Below are positions 1-7,814 of a DNA stretch of 64,000 bases, in pieces. Positions within the stretch are counted from its first letter, which is position 1. Every line of letters starts with the position of its first letter. Under the pieces are notes generated by a model. It worked only from the letters and a program-made list of their open reading frames with translations. It searched no databases and was not told where the DNA came from. A program made the translations under genes and the position numbers. Source of the stretch: JAEUIX01 sp046156035 (GTDB lineage Bacteria; Planctomycetota; Phycisphaerae; Phycisphaerales; UBA1924); NCBI GenBank assembly GCA_046156035.1, contig JBJXEW010000055.1, forward strand, positions 1 to 64,000. Reading direction: 5' to 3'.

Positions 1-721
1 TGCCCGCCAGTTCGCTGGGCAGGAAGAGCAGGATGATGAGCATGATGAGCAGTTCGACGCTGATGAGCGCCATGCCGATGCTCATGCCGGCCTTGAGGGG
101 GATGTCGTAGCAGGGCCAGGGCTTGCCACGCAAACTGGCGAACGCCGCCCGGCTGTTGGCGAAGGTGTTCACGCGGATGCCGAACCACGCCACGCCGTAG
201 GAGCCCGCGATGCCCACCAGCGAGAACAGGATGATCATCGCCATGTCGCCCCACGACACATCGACGAGCAGTTTGAAGTACGCCACCATCGCCGCGGCGA
301 CAAAGGCCCACAGAATCATCAGGAACTTGCCCTGACGGAAGAGGTACGTCTTGCAGGTGGCGTAGATGAGTTCCGAGATCTCCAGCATGCTCTTGTGCAC
401 GGGCATGTTCTTCAGTTGCATGTAGATGACCATGCCGAAGCCCAGGCCCAGGATGCTCACAAGGATGCCCACCAGCAGCAGGTTGTGGCCGCTGAAGCCG
501 CCCCAACGCTCAAGGAACTCGACCTTCACCGTGTCGTTCTTGAAGTCGGGCATGCTGATGTTCACCTCGCCGCCGGGCTTGTGCGCGCCATCGGCAGCCA
601 TGGCAGGCGCGGGGGCAAGCCCGAGGCTCAGCGCGAGCGCCAGCAGGGGCAGCATCACGCCCAGGGCGCGAGCGAGCGAGGCGGCGGGTTTCTTGAGAGT
701 CTCAGCGAGGGTGTGCACCAC
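1..721 (-). CDS. hppA: Membrane-bound ion-translocating pyrophosphatase, N-terminal part
   Basis: The gene runs off the left edge, and about 240 N-terminal residues are visible. Enzymes of this family hydrolyse pyrophosphate and pump H+ or Na+ across the cytoplasmic membrane. After a hydrophobic leader (MLPLLALALSLGL) there is a short exported segment, then membrane helices. The segments CKTYLFRQGKFLM and GIRVNTFANSRAAFASL match the N-terminal helices of H+/Na+-PPases. The catalytic loops lie outside the window, so ion specificity cannot be read. The start is uncertain: a GTG at 721 gives a basic n-region with a KK pair before the hydrophobic leader, while an in-frame ATG lies at 655. I prefer 721. 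Neither has a clear ribosome site. The leader upstream holds three tandem hairpins. Confidence 0.85.
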   Translation of the reverse strand, partial: MVHTLAETLKKPAASLARALGVMLPLLALALSLGLAPAPAMAADGAHKPGGEVNISMPDFKNDTVKVEFLERWGGFSGHNLLLVGILVSILGLGFGMVIYMQLKNMPVHKSMLEISELIYATCKTYLFRQGKFLMILWAFVAAAMVAYFKLLVDVSWGDMAMIILFSLVGIAGSYGVAWFGIRVNTFANSRAAFASLRGKPWPCYDIPLKAGMSIGMALISVELLIMLIILLFLPSELAG

Positions 722-764
722 GTGCGTACTCCGAAGGGGAAGGGGCTGGCTTGGACGAAAGTGG

Positions 765-835
765 CGCGGCCGTCAGGCCGCGTGCGCCCGGCCTCATGCC
801 GGGTGCTGCGTGCCTCCCGGAAGAACATCCGGGAG
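765..835 (-). promoter_or_regulatory. Three tandem perfect hairpins between rpsU and hppA
   Basis: Three back-to-back inverted repeats lie in this interval: a 7-bp stem (765-782, loop GTCA), a 6-bp core stem extendable to 9 bp with one G-U pair (784-806), and an 8-bp stem (814-835, loop AGAACA). No T tract follows any of them on the minus strand. They sit in the would-be 5' leader of hppA, downstream of rpsU. They could be a leader structure, a processing or attenuation site, or a weak terminator; the sequence does not decide. Confidence 0.6.
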
Positions 836-955
836 TGACAAACAGTGGGGAATGTCGGTCTTTCACCTGCACAGACCCCAAAAACAGTGAACCCACGGGC
901 TGCGGACGCCGGGGATGAATGCGGGCAGGGAAGGCACCCGAGGCGATGGACGCGC

Positions 956-1183
956 TCAGCCGCGGGCGATGCGGGAGGGCTTCTCACCGCTGAGGATGAG
1001 GGCCTCACGGGCGCGGCGGGCGATCGACTTACGTACGTCGCGGCGGGCGCGCTCCGACGGCTTCTCGTAGTACTCTTTCCGCTTGATATCCTTGGTCAGG
1101 CCTTCCTTCTCGCAGAGTTTCTTGAAACGACGGAGCATCTGCTCGACGGATTCGCCACCACGGGCTTTGACGCGGATCGCCAT
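956..1183 (-). CDS. rpsU: 30S ribosomal protein S21
   Basis: A 75-residue basic protein that starts MAIRVKARGGESVEQMLRRF and continues with KRKEYYEKPSERARR, the usual S21 pattern. S21 is a small-subunit protein near the mRNA exit/anti-Shine-Dalgarno region and helps initiation. Length is normal for the family. The ATG at 1183 is preceded by AGAGG at a long spacing. A plausible sigma-70 promoter lies at 1238-1267. It is transcribed towards hppA. Confidence 0.95.
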   Translation of the reverse strand: MAIRVKARGGESVEQMLRRFKKLCEKEGLTKDIKRKEYYEKPSERARRDVRKSIARRAREALILSGEKPSRIARG

Positions 1184-1237
1184 ACGGGTCTTGAACCTCT
1201 AGAGGCCCCGGCCCGGACCATCCCGGACGGGGGGTCG

Positions 1238-1267
1238 AAGTAAAGACCCGACCCGCCCCCGAATCAA
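1238..1267 (-). promoter_or_regulatory. Putative sigma-70 promoter for rpsU
   Basis: On the minus strand TTGATT (1262-1267) and TTACTT (1238-1243) are separated by 18 bases, about 55 bases before the rpsU start codon. This is pattern recognition only, and the -10 match is moderate. Confidence 0.4.
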
Positions 1268-1303
1268 GCGGGGTGGTGCGTTCTTGGCGAGCAGCCGACG
1301 GGT

Positions 1304-1567
1304 TTATCGCGTGGAGCCGGGGCGCTGGCCGGTGTACTGCGCAGCAAGCGTCAGGGCCACGCCCGCCACAAGCAGGAGGCCAGCCACCGCGAGAGCCGAG
1401 CGCCACTCCGCGCCGATGGATTGTGGGGTGGCACCCTGTGCCTGGAGCCAGGGTGCGAACACGCCGGTTGCGAGTGCCAGGCCCATGGGCAGGCCCGCGC
1501 CCAGAACCGTGAGGAACACGCCGATGCGTGTGAGCGATTGCACGGGGAGGCTGAGTGTGGAAAGCAT
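1304..1567 (-). CDS. Small hypothetical membrane protein
   Basis: An 87-residue protein with two hydrophobic segments at roughly residues 14-35 and 60-77, separated by a short polar stretch (QAQGATPQSIGAEWRS). No family is recognised. Two membrane spans in one frame, in a region where other frames give only Arg/Pro-rich shadow translations, argue that it is real. The ATG at 1567 has a GGAG about 13 bases upstream, a loose ribosome site. It lies 144 bases downstream of another membrane protein gene and upstream of rpsU. A role cannot be inferred. Confidence 0.6.
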   Translation of the reverse strand: MLSTLSLPVQSLTRIGVFLTVLGAGLPMGLALATGVFAPWLQAQGATPQSIGAEWRSALAVAGLLLVAGVALTLAAQYTGQRPGSTR

Positions 1568-1710
1568 GAATCACCGACTCCGCGTGAGGGGTGCACCACG
1601 GGCCGGGCCGCGCAAGCGACGAGCGACCACGGGAGACCACCGAACCGATCGCTCGATGGGTGCGTGGTTATCGACACGTTTGCGCACCGGCTGAAGCCTG
1701 GCACGCCGGA

Positions 1711-2373
1711 TCAGTCGGCATCTTCATCAACCGTGTCGTCGTCGCTCTTCTGATCCAGATTCTTCACAATCCGTCGGTTGAGGGGGGCCGGGTCCTCGTC
1801 GGGCGGCGGTGGCTTGGGTGCCCGTGGCCGCGCGGGGCCGGGGGGGGAGGGCTGGACTTGCGAGTGCTCATCGTCGGACATCGCCCGCGTGTCGCCGGGA
1901 TCGGGCGCCCGGGTGCGTTGCCCCGCACGAGACGCCTGCGCGGCATCCTCGCGCTGCTGCCACTTCTCGCGCCCTGCGCGCGTCGGCCCTTCGGTGGCGC
2001 TGATGGCCGGCCGCGCGTCCTCGTCCTCATCGCTGGTCAGCGCAATCGCGTCGGCGGCGTTCTGTTCCGAGGCCTCGTCGCCCTCGCGTGCCACGCCCCC
2101 GAACCGCACCTGCCGCTCGGCGATGATGCCCAGCCACTGGGCCGCCAAGTGCATGCCCACGAGCAGTTGCCAGATGCTCCAGAGCGCAAAGAGCAGAATG
2201 AGGCCGGCGGGTGCCCACCACCATTCTTTGAGCACGGGCACAAACTGGGCCACCGCGATGAGCGCGAGCACGGCCAGAACCGCGCCCAGGGCGCCGATGG
2301 TGATGCGGCGCGCGGTGCGCGTCTGGATGTCTGCCAGCGGCGAGCCGAACAGGATGAGTCCGAGTTTGCTCAT
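1711..2373 (-). CDS. Hypothetical membrane protein with acidic, Pro-rich tail
   Basis: A protein of 220 residues starting MSKLGLILFGSPLADIQTRT. Two membrane helices are clear: about residues 25-42 (IGALGAVLAVLALIAVAQF) and 52-70 (AGLILLFALWSIWQLLVGM). The second half is hydrophilic, rich in Asp/Glu, Pro and Arg, and ends in an acidic patch (SDDDTVDEDAD). The start at 2373 leaves the membrane domain at the N-terminus; a longer frame reaches 2463 but adds only Arg/Pro-rich sequence that overlaps the end of the HAD remnant. No known family is recognised. A cytoplasmic disordered tail is likely. Confidence 0.65.
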   Translation of the reverse strand: MSKLGLILFGSPLADIQTRTARRITIGALGAVLAVLALIAVAQFVPVLKEWWWAPAGLILLFALWSIWQLLVGMHLAAQWLGIIAERQVRFGGVAREGDEASEQNAADAIALTSDEDEDARPAISATEGPTRAGREKWQQREDAAQASRAGQRTRAPDPGDTRAMSDDEHSQVQPSPPGPARPRAPKPPPPDEDPAPLNRRIVKNLDQKSDDDTVDEDAD

Positions 2374-2434
2374 GTCGGCCGGGGGCGTGACCCGTGGTGT
2401 GCGCCCGGCGTGCCACCCCGGCAACCTCAGGGTA

Positions 2435-2551
2435 TCAGATCGGTTGCCAGGTCGGCCAGGCATGAGACGGCGCGGTCTGCCAGTCGATGAGCGTGCCGTA
2501 GCAGTCGAAGGTCAGGAGGCGGACATCGCGTGCGGTCAACCCGGCGCTCAC
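2435..2551 (-). pseudogene. Truncated HAD-superfamily hydrolase (N-terminal remnant)
   Basis: A frame opens with GTG at 2551, overlapping the TGA of the MmcQ gene by four bases (GTGA). It encodes 38 residues and stops with TGA at 2437-2435. Residues 10-20 read RLLTFDCYGTL, followed by IDW. This is HAD motif I as found at the N-terminus of 2-haloacid-dehalogenase-type hydrolases, including the nucleophile Asp. A working enzyme needs about 200 residues, with motifs II-IV. Nothing of these follows, because the next gene starts about 60 bases downstream. The intact start and coupled overlap suggest a real operon gene that lost its body by deletion. A short expressed peptide cannot be excluded. 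Confidence 0.75.
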
Positions 2552-2955
2552 TTCGGTCGTCTCGCCCTGGGCGTCGCGTCCTTCTTCCGGGCCGCGCTGC
2601 GCGAGGCAGGCTTGGCCCCGGGGCCCAGTTCATCCACCAAGCCCTTGGGCGCGGCGTTACGCCACGCGCCGACCATGGCGGTGCGAACGTCGGCCTTGGT
2701 GGCCACGTCAAGGCACACCTGGGTGGCGCCCCGAACGCCCCAGCCGCCCTTCACAGGGGCGAAGGTGGCGGGGTTGGCTTTCACGACGCCTCGCTGCTGC
2801 TCGGGTGTCAGGCTCACCATGCCCCAGTCGCCGCTTGGCCAGCCGAGTGTCGCGAAGATCTTGTTGCGGACGCGAAAATCCGGGTGGCCCATGTGCGAGC
2901 CTTCCGTGGCAAGCGGCATGCTGAGGGCGAGTTTGCGGAAGGCGGCTTCGGTCAT
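2548..2955 (-). CDS. MmcQ/YjbR family protein
   Basis: A 135-residue protein with the fold signature of the MmcQ/YjbR family: residues 1-35 read as LALSMPLATEGSHMGHPDFR, followed by KIFATLGW and the late segment TKADVRTAMVGAWRNAAP. Members are small cytoplasmic proteins related to a C-terminal DNA-binding-like domain; their biochemical role is poorly defined. The C-terminus is a Lys/Arg-rich tail (ASRSAARKKDATPRARRPK) that could contact nucleic acid. The ATG at 2955 has GGAG nine bases upstream. It lies 18 bases after the CoA-transferase gene, probably in the same transcript, and its stop codon overlaps the start of the HAD remnant. Confidence 0.85.
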   Translation of the reverse strand: MTEAAFRKLALSMPLATEGSHMGHPDFRVRNKIFATLGWPSGDWGMVSLTPEQQRGVVKANPATFAPVKGGWGVRGATQVCLDVATKADVRTAMVGAWRNAAPKGLVDELGPGAKPASRSAARKKDATPRARRPK

Positions 2956-2973
2956 GCTGACGCTCCGGCGCGG

Positions 2974-3810
2974 TCAGGGCTTCCGCACGGTTCGCTGTTC
3001 GATGCGCTTCTCGCTCACCGTCTGCACCACCCGATCCACATAACTTCCCGGTGTGTGGATGTGGTCGGGGTTGAGCGTGCCCGTGGGAACGATGTGGTCC
3101 ACCTCGGCGATCACAAACGCCGCGGCCGTCGCCATCATCGGGTTGAAGTTGCGTGTGGTCTTGCTGTAGATCAGGTTGCCGAACTCGTCGGAGGTGCTGG
3201 CTTTCACGAGCGCAAGGTCCGCGTACAGGCCGGTTTCCATGATGTACTCGCGCGGCTGGCCGCTGGCCACCGGCATCACCGGCCCGCCCTCGTGGCGGCT
3301 CGATCCGCCCTTCATCTTTCCCGAGAAGCCCGTTTCGGGCACAGGAATGGTGGCGCCGCACACCCCCTCAGAGGGCCGGAAGAACGCCCGCCGCTCCTTG
3401 CCGTCGGCCACCGGCGAGCCCACGCCCGTCGCCGTGAAGAACGCCGGGATGCCCGCTCCTCCAGCCCGGATGCGCTCCGCAAGCGTCCCCTGCGGGTTGA
3501 ACTCGATCTGCAGTTCCTTCGAGAGAAACTGCCGCTCGAACTCAGCGTTCTCACCCACATAACTCGAGATCATCTTCCTGATCTGGCGCGTCTTCAACAG
3601 CAGGCCCAGGCCGAAGTCATCCACCCCCGCGTTGTTGGAGATGCACGTCAGGTCCTTCACCCCCGAATCACGCAGCGCCGCGATCAGGTGCTCGGGAATG
3701 CCGCACAGGCCGAAGCCGCCCACCATCACCGTGATCCCGTCTTTCAGCACGCCATTGGTGCGAAGATCGGCGAACGCCGCGGCGGTTGTGGCGAAGGTTT
3801 TCTGGGCCAT
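2974..3810 (-). CDS. scoA: 3-oxoacid CoA-transferase, subunit A (orphan)
   Basis: A 278-residue protein of CoA-transferase family I, alpha subunit. The glycine-rich motif VMVGGFGLCGIPEHLI lies at residues 28-43, and NPMMATAAAFVIAEVDHIV near residue 230 is also typical. Such enzymes move CoA between succinyl-CoA and acetoacetate or similar acids. The catalytic glutamate is in subunit B, which is normally encoded next to A. No B gene lies on either side here: MmcQ is downstream and a dipeptidase upstream. The protein is about 40 residues longer than usual ScoA. The extra sequence falls around residues 145-190 (GFSGKMKGGSSRHEGG). The ATG has AGAGGA at a good distance. Confidence 0.85.
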   Translation of the reverse strand: MAQKTFATTAAAFADLRTNGVLKDGITVMVGGFGLCGIPEHLIAALRDSGVKDLTCISNNAGVDDFGLGLLLKTRQIRKMISSYVGENAEFERQFLSKELQIEFNPQGTLAERIRAGGAGIPAFFTATGVGSPVADGKERRAFFRPSEGVCGATIPVPETGFSGKMKGGSSRHEGGPVMPVASGQPREYIMETGLYADLALVKASTSDEFGNLIYSKTTRNFNPMMATAAAFVIAEVDHIVPTGTLNPDHIHTPGSYVDRVVQTVSEKRIEQRTVRKP

Positions 3811-3833
3811 GCGATCACATCCTCTCGTCAGTG

Positions 3834-4850
3834 TCAGAGTCTAAGCGGGAATCGCTCAAAAAGTCCGGCCCAGTTCTCGAAGGCGAACGCCTCCACATCG
3901 CCGTCGCTCCACCCCTCCGCCGAGAGCGCCTCCGCCAGCCGCTGCAGGTCGCGTGGCACGTTGATCCCCTGCGGCAGGCGCAGGGCGGAGAAGCCCCCGT
4001 CCATGTCGCTGCCCAGGCCCACGTGCAAGCGGTCGCCCGCGAGGTCGCACACATGTTCGATGTGGGCGAGGCAATCCGCGATGGTGGCCCGCGTGGCCGT
4101 GTCATCCGCCGCGACGGGTCGAAGGAACTTGGAGAAGAGGTTGAGGCCGATGATGCCGCCGCGCTTGATGATCTCGCGAATCTGGTCGTCGTGCAGGTGG
4201 CGCTGGTTCTCGCCCCGGCCGCCCCCGCCGACGAGTGCGCGGCAGTTGGAGTGCGATGCCACGATCACCTTGTCTGTGGCCTTGGCCAACTCCCAGAAGG
4301 CCCGATCCGACAGGTGCGAGGCATCGTGCACCAGGCCCAGGCCGTCCATCGTGGCCGCGAGCACGCGCCCACGGTCGCTCAGGCCAATGTCGGTGCCGTT
4401 GCCGCCCGCGTAGCGAGAGGGCTTCCACCACGCCATGCCGATGGCCACCACGCCGCCCGAGACCCACTCGGAGAGGTCGGCGGCGTCGAGGATCGGGTCC
4501 GCCCCCTCGATCAGCACGCCGAACGTGGGCGGCTTGGCCTTCGCGGCATCGGAAGGCTCGCCCCCCGCATCGTCCCGCCACGCCTCATACAGCGCGAGTT
4601 GCTGCAGGCCCGCGGCATTGGCGGCCTGAAAGTCGCCTTCGGGGTAGCACTGCTTCTGCTGCGGGCTGCCGCCCGCCTCGGTGAAGATCGTGCCCAGGCA
4701 GTGCGTAACACTTCCCTCGGCCAGCGAGCGGAGCGTAACCGCCGCGGGCAGGTCCGGGCCCGCGCACGCGGCGGTGTCGGCGTGCATGTCGCGGCCGTTG
4801 AGAGCCATATACGCCAGATCGAGGTGGGCATCGAACCATCGCGTGGCCAT
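3834..4850 (-). CDS. Membrane dipeptidase (peptidase M19 family)
   Basis: A 338-residue zinc dipeptidase of the M19/renal dipeptidase family. WFDAHLDLAY at residues 5-14 supplies the HxD metal ligands. IVASHSNCRALV, GGIIGLNLFSKFL and HVGLGSDMDGG carry further conserved His and Asp positions. The family hydrolyses dipeptides with wide specificity. No signal peptide is seen from the chosen start, so a cytoplasmic location is likely despite the family name. The ATG at 4850 lies six bases after a TACGAT -10-like box and has no Shine-Dalgarno; a longer frame to 5003 would run into the divergent gene. It is followed by the CoA-transferase gene 23 bases later. Confidence 0.92.
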   Translation of the reverse strand: MATRWFDAHLDLAYMALNGRDMHADTAACAGPDLPAAVTLRSLAEGSVTHCLGTIFTEAGGSPQQKQCYPEGDFQAANAAGLQQLALYEAWRDDAGGEPSDAAKAKPPTFGVLIEGADPILDAADLSEWVSGGVVAIGMAWWKPSRYAGGNGTDIGLSDRGRVLAATMDGLGLVHDASHLSDRAFWELAKATDKVIVASHSNCRALVGGGGRGENQRHLHDDQIREIIKRGGIIGLNLFSKFLRPVAADDTATRATIADCLAHIEHVCDLAGDRLHVGLGSDMDGGFSALRLPQGINVPRDLQRLAEALSAEGWSDGDVEAFAFENWAGLFERFPLRL

Positions 4851-4856
4851 GCGGCC

Positions 4857-4866
4857 ATCGTACGAT
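4857..4866. promoter_or_regulatory. Palindromic overlapping -10 boxes of a divergent promoter
   Basis: ATCGTACGAT is a perfect 10-base palindrome between the dipeptidase (ATG 4850, minus) and the processing protease (ATG 4900, plus). Read either way it gives TACGAT, a -10-like box. On the minus strand it ends six bases before the start codon; on the plus strand it lies 33 bases before it. The two promoters would share the same bases and compete. Confidence 0.5.
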
Positions 4867-4899
4867 ACCCGGTGGTTCTCTTCACAAGGGGCTCTCCTC

Positions 4900-6720
4900 A
4901 TGCGCAAGCGAGCGCCGGCGTTGGTGTGCGTGCTCTTCCTGCTGCTGGGCGCTTTCCTGGCCCGCCTGCCCAGCACCATCGCGGCGTTGCAATCGCAGTT
5001 CACGCCGCCCTCCGCCGCGGCTGTGAACTGGAACGATGCCCTGCGCGAGAGCCACCAGTTGATTCTTGACCACTACGTCTCAAAGCCCGACACGGACGCG
5101 TTGCTCAAGGGTGCGCTTCAGGGCATGACCGATGCGCTCGACGACCCCTACACCGAGTTCATCCCGCCCGCCGCCAAAGACACCTTCGAGAAGGACATCA
5201 CCGGCCGGTTCGTGGGCATCGGGGCGTCGGTCGGCGTGCAAGACGGCTGGCTCACCATCGCCTACCCGCTCGAAGACTCGCCCGCGTACAAGGCGGGCAT
5301 TCTCGCCGGCGACCGCATCATCCGCATCGGCGACGTTTCCACCAAGGGCTTCAGCGTGGAGGACGGCGTCAAGCACCTCATGGGTGAGCCCGGCACGCGG
5401 GTGGAGCTCGGCGTGCTGCGTGGCTATTTGCCGGACCAGGGCCCGGAGGAAGAGGTGAGAGTGGCGATTACACGCGGGCAGATCGCCGCGCGTTCGGCCA
5501 AGGGCTTTCGGTGGATGGCAGGCCGTGGGTCGCTCGGTGATTGGGATTACACGCTCGATGCGGCCCGCGGCATCGTGTACGTGCGCCTCACGCAGTTCAC
5601 GCCCACGGTGGCCAGCGAGTTGCAGGGCGTGCTGCGGGTCCTCGACCCCCGGGGCCTGATCCTCGACCTGCGCGACAATCCCGGCGGTGTGCTCGACCAG
5701 GCCATCGCCGTGAGCGACCTGTTCCTGGAATCGGGAACGGTGGTTTCGACCAAGGGGCGCGCGGGCGATGAGCAGGTCTACAAGGCCCGCTCCGGCGGTG
5801 CGTTCGCCGAGTTGCCCGTGGCCGTGCTGGTGAACCAGTCGAGCGCGTCGGCCAGCGAGATTGTGGCCGGAGCACTGCAAGACAACAATCGCGCAATCGT
5901 GGTGGGCACACGCACGTTCGGCAAGGGCTTGGTGCAGCGGGTGGAGCCGCTGCGCACGGTGCCTGGTGCACAACTCAAACTCACCGAGCAGCACTACTAC
6001 CTCCCCTCCGGCCGCCTTCTCCAGCGCACGGACGATGCGAAGGAGTGGGGTGTGGACCCCTCCCCCGGCTTCTACGTGCCCCTCACCGATGAGCAGGCGG
6101 TGGTCTTGGCGCGCGTGCGGCGCGAGATGGACACGATCCGCCCGCTCACCAGCAACCCCAAGTGGTCGGGCAACCAGGCGCCCAAGGCCACGCTCTACGG
6201 CGATGCCGCCGCATGGGCCGACGCCAAGTGGGTGGGCGAAGCGCTTGGCGACACGCAACTGGCCGCCGCGCTGGCCGCGATGCAGGCGCGGCTGGACGCG
6301 GGCGGTGATGCCACGGCCGACTGGACACCCACTGGTGCGGATGCGCCGGAAGAAGTAAACCGCATCGCCACCAGCGAGATGCTGCAACTGGGCCGCGTGC
6401 GCGAGCGCGTGCTGCGGCAACTGGCCCGCATCGAGCGGCGGATGGATGCGATTGACGTGGGCGAAGAACCCAAGCCTGAGGCCCTGCGCCTGGCCAGCCT
6501 CTGGGCCGACGAGATCGACCTCACCGGCGGCAGCCTCGAAGTGCTCGACAAGGCCGGCAAGCGCGTGGCCCTGCTGGACGTAACCGGGCCCGATGTTGAA
6601 CGCTGGCTGCTGGATGCCCAGGTGAAGCCGCGCGGCGAGCCCGGCCCTGCGATCGTGCCCGCGCCGCCCGATTCGGTTGACCCCGCCCGACCGGTCACGC
6701 CCAAAGAGCCCAACCCGTGA
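4900..6720 (+). CDS. ctp: C-terminal processing peptidase, S41 family
   Basis: A 606-residue exported protease. Residues 1-20 form a signal anchor (MRKRAPALVCVLFLLLGAF). A PDZ domain follows at about 95-185 (FVGIGASVGV, AGDRIIRIGDVS). The S41 core carries LILDLRDNPGGVLDQA, the catalytic serine in NQSSASASEIVAGAL and the lysine in TRTFGKGLVQ. These serine-lysine proteases trim C-termini or unfolded proteins in the periplasm. The C-terminal third (after about residue 400) is a helical extension of unknown function. The start chosen gives the signal peptide; the longer frame has no support. Its stop overlaps the GTG of tsaD by four bases, so the two are translationally coupled. Confidence 0.93.
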   Translation: MRKRAPALVCVLFLLLGAFLARLPSTIAALQSQFTPPSAAAVNWNDALRESHQLILDHYVSKPDTDALLKGALQGMTDALDDPYTEFIPPAAKDTFEKDITGRFVGIGASVGVQDGWLTIAYPLEDSPAYKAGILAGDRIIRIGDVSTKGFSVEDGVKHLMGEPGTRVELGVLRGYLPDQGPEEEVRVAITRGQIAARSAKGFRWMAGRGSLGDWDYTLDAARGIVYVRLTQFTPTVASELQGVLRVLDPRGLILDLRDNPGGVLDQAIAVSDLFLESGTVVSTKGRAGDEQVYKARSGGAFAELPVAVLVNQSSASASEIVAGALQDNNRAIVVGTRTFGKGLVQRVEPLRTVPGAQLKLTEQHYYLPSGRLLQRTDDAKEWGVDPSPGFYVPLTDEQAVVLARVRREMDTIRPLTSNPKWSGNQAPKATLYGDAAAWADAKWVGEALGDTQLAAALAAMQARLDAGGDATADWTPTGADAPEEVNRIATSEMLQLGRVRERVLRQLARIERRMDAIDVGEEPKPEALRLASLWADEIDLTGGSLEVLDKAGKRVALLDVTGPDVERWLLDAQVKPRGEPGPAIVPAPPDSVDPARPVTPKEPNP

Positions 6721-7814
6721 GCCACCTTGTGCTGGGGATCGAGACCTCCTGCGACGAAACCGCCGCGGCCATCGTGCGCGGTGGGGAGGGTCGGGGGGGC
6801 GGGCCGGAAATCCTTTCGTCCATCGTGGCCAGCCAGAACGACCTGCACGCGGAGTATCGGGGCGTGGTGCCCGAGATCGCCAGCCGCGCACACGCCGAGC
6901 GGCTCCTGCCGGTGGTGCGTGAGGCCGCGGCCCGCGCGGGCGTGTCGCTGGCAGGGGTGCAGGCGGTGGCGGTGGGCCACCGGCCCGGCCTGATCGGCGC
7001 GCTGCTGGTGGGTGTCGCGGGTGCAAAGGCTCTGGCGTGGAGCCTGGGTGTGCCGCTGGTGGGTGTGGATCATGTGCACGCGCACCTGTTTGCCGGTTTG
7101 CTTGTGCACCCGGGCGGGCCTGTGCCGCCCCGCCTGCCCGAAGTGGAACCATCGCTTCCCGCGCTGGGCCTGGTCGTCAGCGGCGGCCACACATCCATCT
7201 ACCACGTCGCCGGGCCTTCAGCGCTTACGCGACTGGGCGCCACCATCGACGATGCCATGGGCGAAGCCTTCGACAAGGTCGCGGCGATTCTGGGCTTGGG
7301 CTTTCCCGGCGGACCCGCGGTCGATCACCTCGCACAGTCGGGCAACGCCGCGGCCTTCGACCTGCCCGTCAGCGCGCTCGGCAAGGAGTCACTCGACCTC
7401 TCCTTCTCTGGCCTCAAGACGGCCGTGCTCTACGCGGCTTGCGGCGTGCCTGAGCGCGGTCGATCGGGCCTGTCGCTCCCCTGCAAACTCGACGCGCAGG
7501 GCAGGGCCGACTTGTGCGCCTCCTTCCAGCGTGCCGCGGTGCGGGCCGTGTTGATGAAACTGGAACGCGCGGCAGACCGGCACCGCGAATGCCGCACGCT
7601 GCTGGTGGGTGGTGGTGTGTGCGCAAACCGCGCGTTGCGTGCCGCGCTGGAGGCCTTCGCGGTCACGCGTGGCCTCGCCCTGGTACTGCCGCCCTTGCAC
7701 CTGTGCGTGGACAACGCCGCGATGATCGCCGGGCTGGGCGTGCGCCTGCTCCACGAACGCGCGTGGATGAGCGATTCGCTGTCTCTTGCCGCCGTTCCCA
7801 CCACCGCCGCATGA
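6717..7814 (+). CDS. tsaD: tRNA N6-adenosine threonylcarbamoyltransferase
   Basis: A 365-residue Kae1/TsaD protein that completes the t6A37 modification of ANN-decoding tRNAs, working with TsaB, TsaE and TsaC, which are not in the window. The N-terminal LGIETSCDETAAAIV, the metal ligands in DHVHAHLFAGLL, SGGHTSIYHV, GEAFDKVAAILGLGFPGGP and the nucleotide motif VGGGVCANRAL are all present. The GTG start at 6717 overlaps the upstream TGA (GTGA), and its own stop overlaps the next ATG (ATGA), which indicates a three-gene coupled unit. Essential in most bacteria; expected to be cytoplasmic. Confidence 0.97.
   Translation: MSHLVLGIETSCDETAAAIVRGGEGRGGGPEILSSIVASQNDLHAEYRGVVPEIASRAHAERLLPVVREAAARAGVSLAGVQAVAVGHRPGLIGALLVGVAGAKALAWSLGVPLVGVDHVHAHLFAGLLVHPGGPVPPRLPEVEPSLPALGLVVSGGHTSIYHVAGPSALTRLGATIDDAMGEAFDKVAAILGLGFPGGPAVDHLAQSGNAAAFDLPVSALGKESLDLSFSGLKTAVLYAACGVPERGRSGLSLPCKLDAQGRADLCASFQRAAVRAVLMKLERAADRHRECRTLLVGGGVCANRALRAALEAFAVTRGLALVLPPLHLCVDNAAMIAGLGVRLLHERAWMSDSLSLAAVPTTAA

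Noticed and set aside
2530..4413. A 627-codon plus-strand frame
   Set aside because: It is opposite mmcQ, the CoA-transferase and the dipeptidase, which carry clear family motifs.
5080..7152. A 690-codon minus-strand frame
   Set aside because: It is opposite the ctp and tsaD genes, which have complete catalytic motifs and coupled overlaps.
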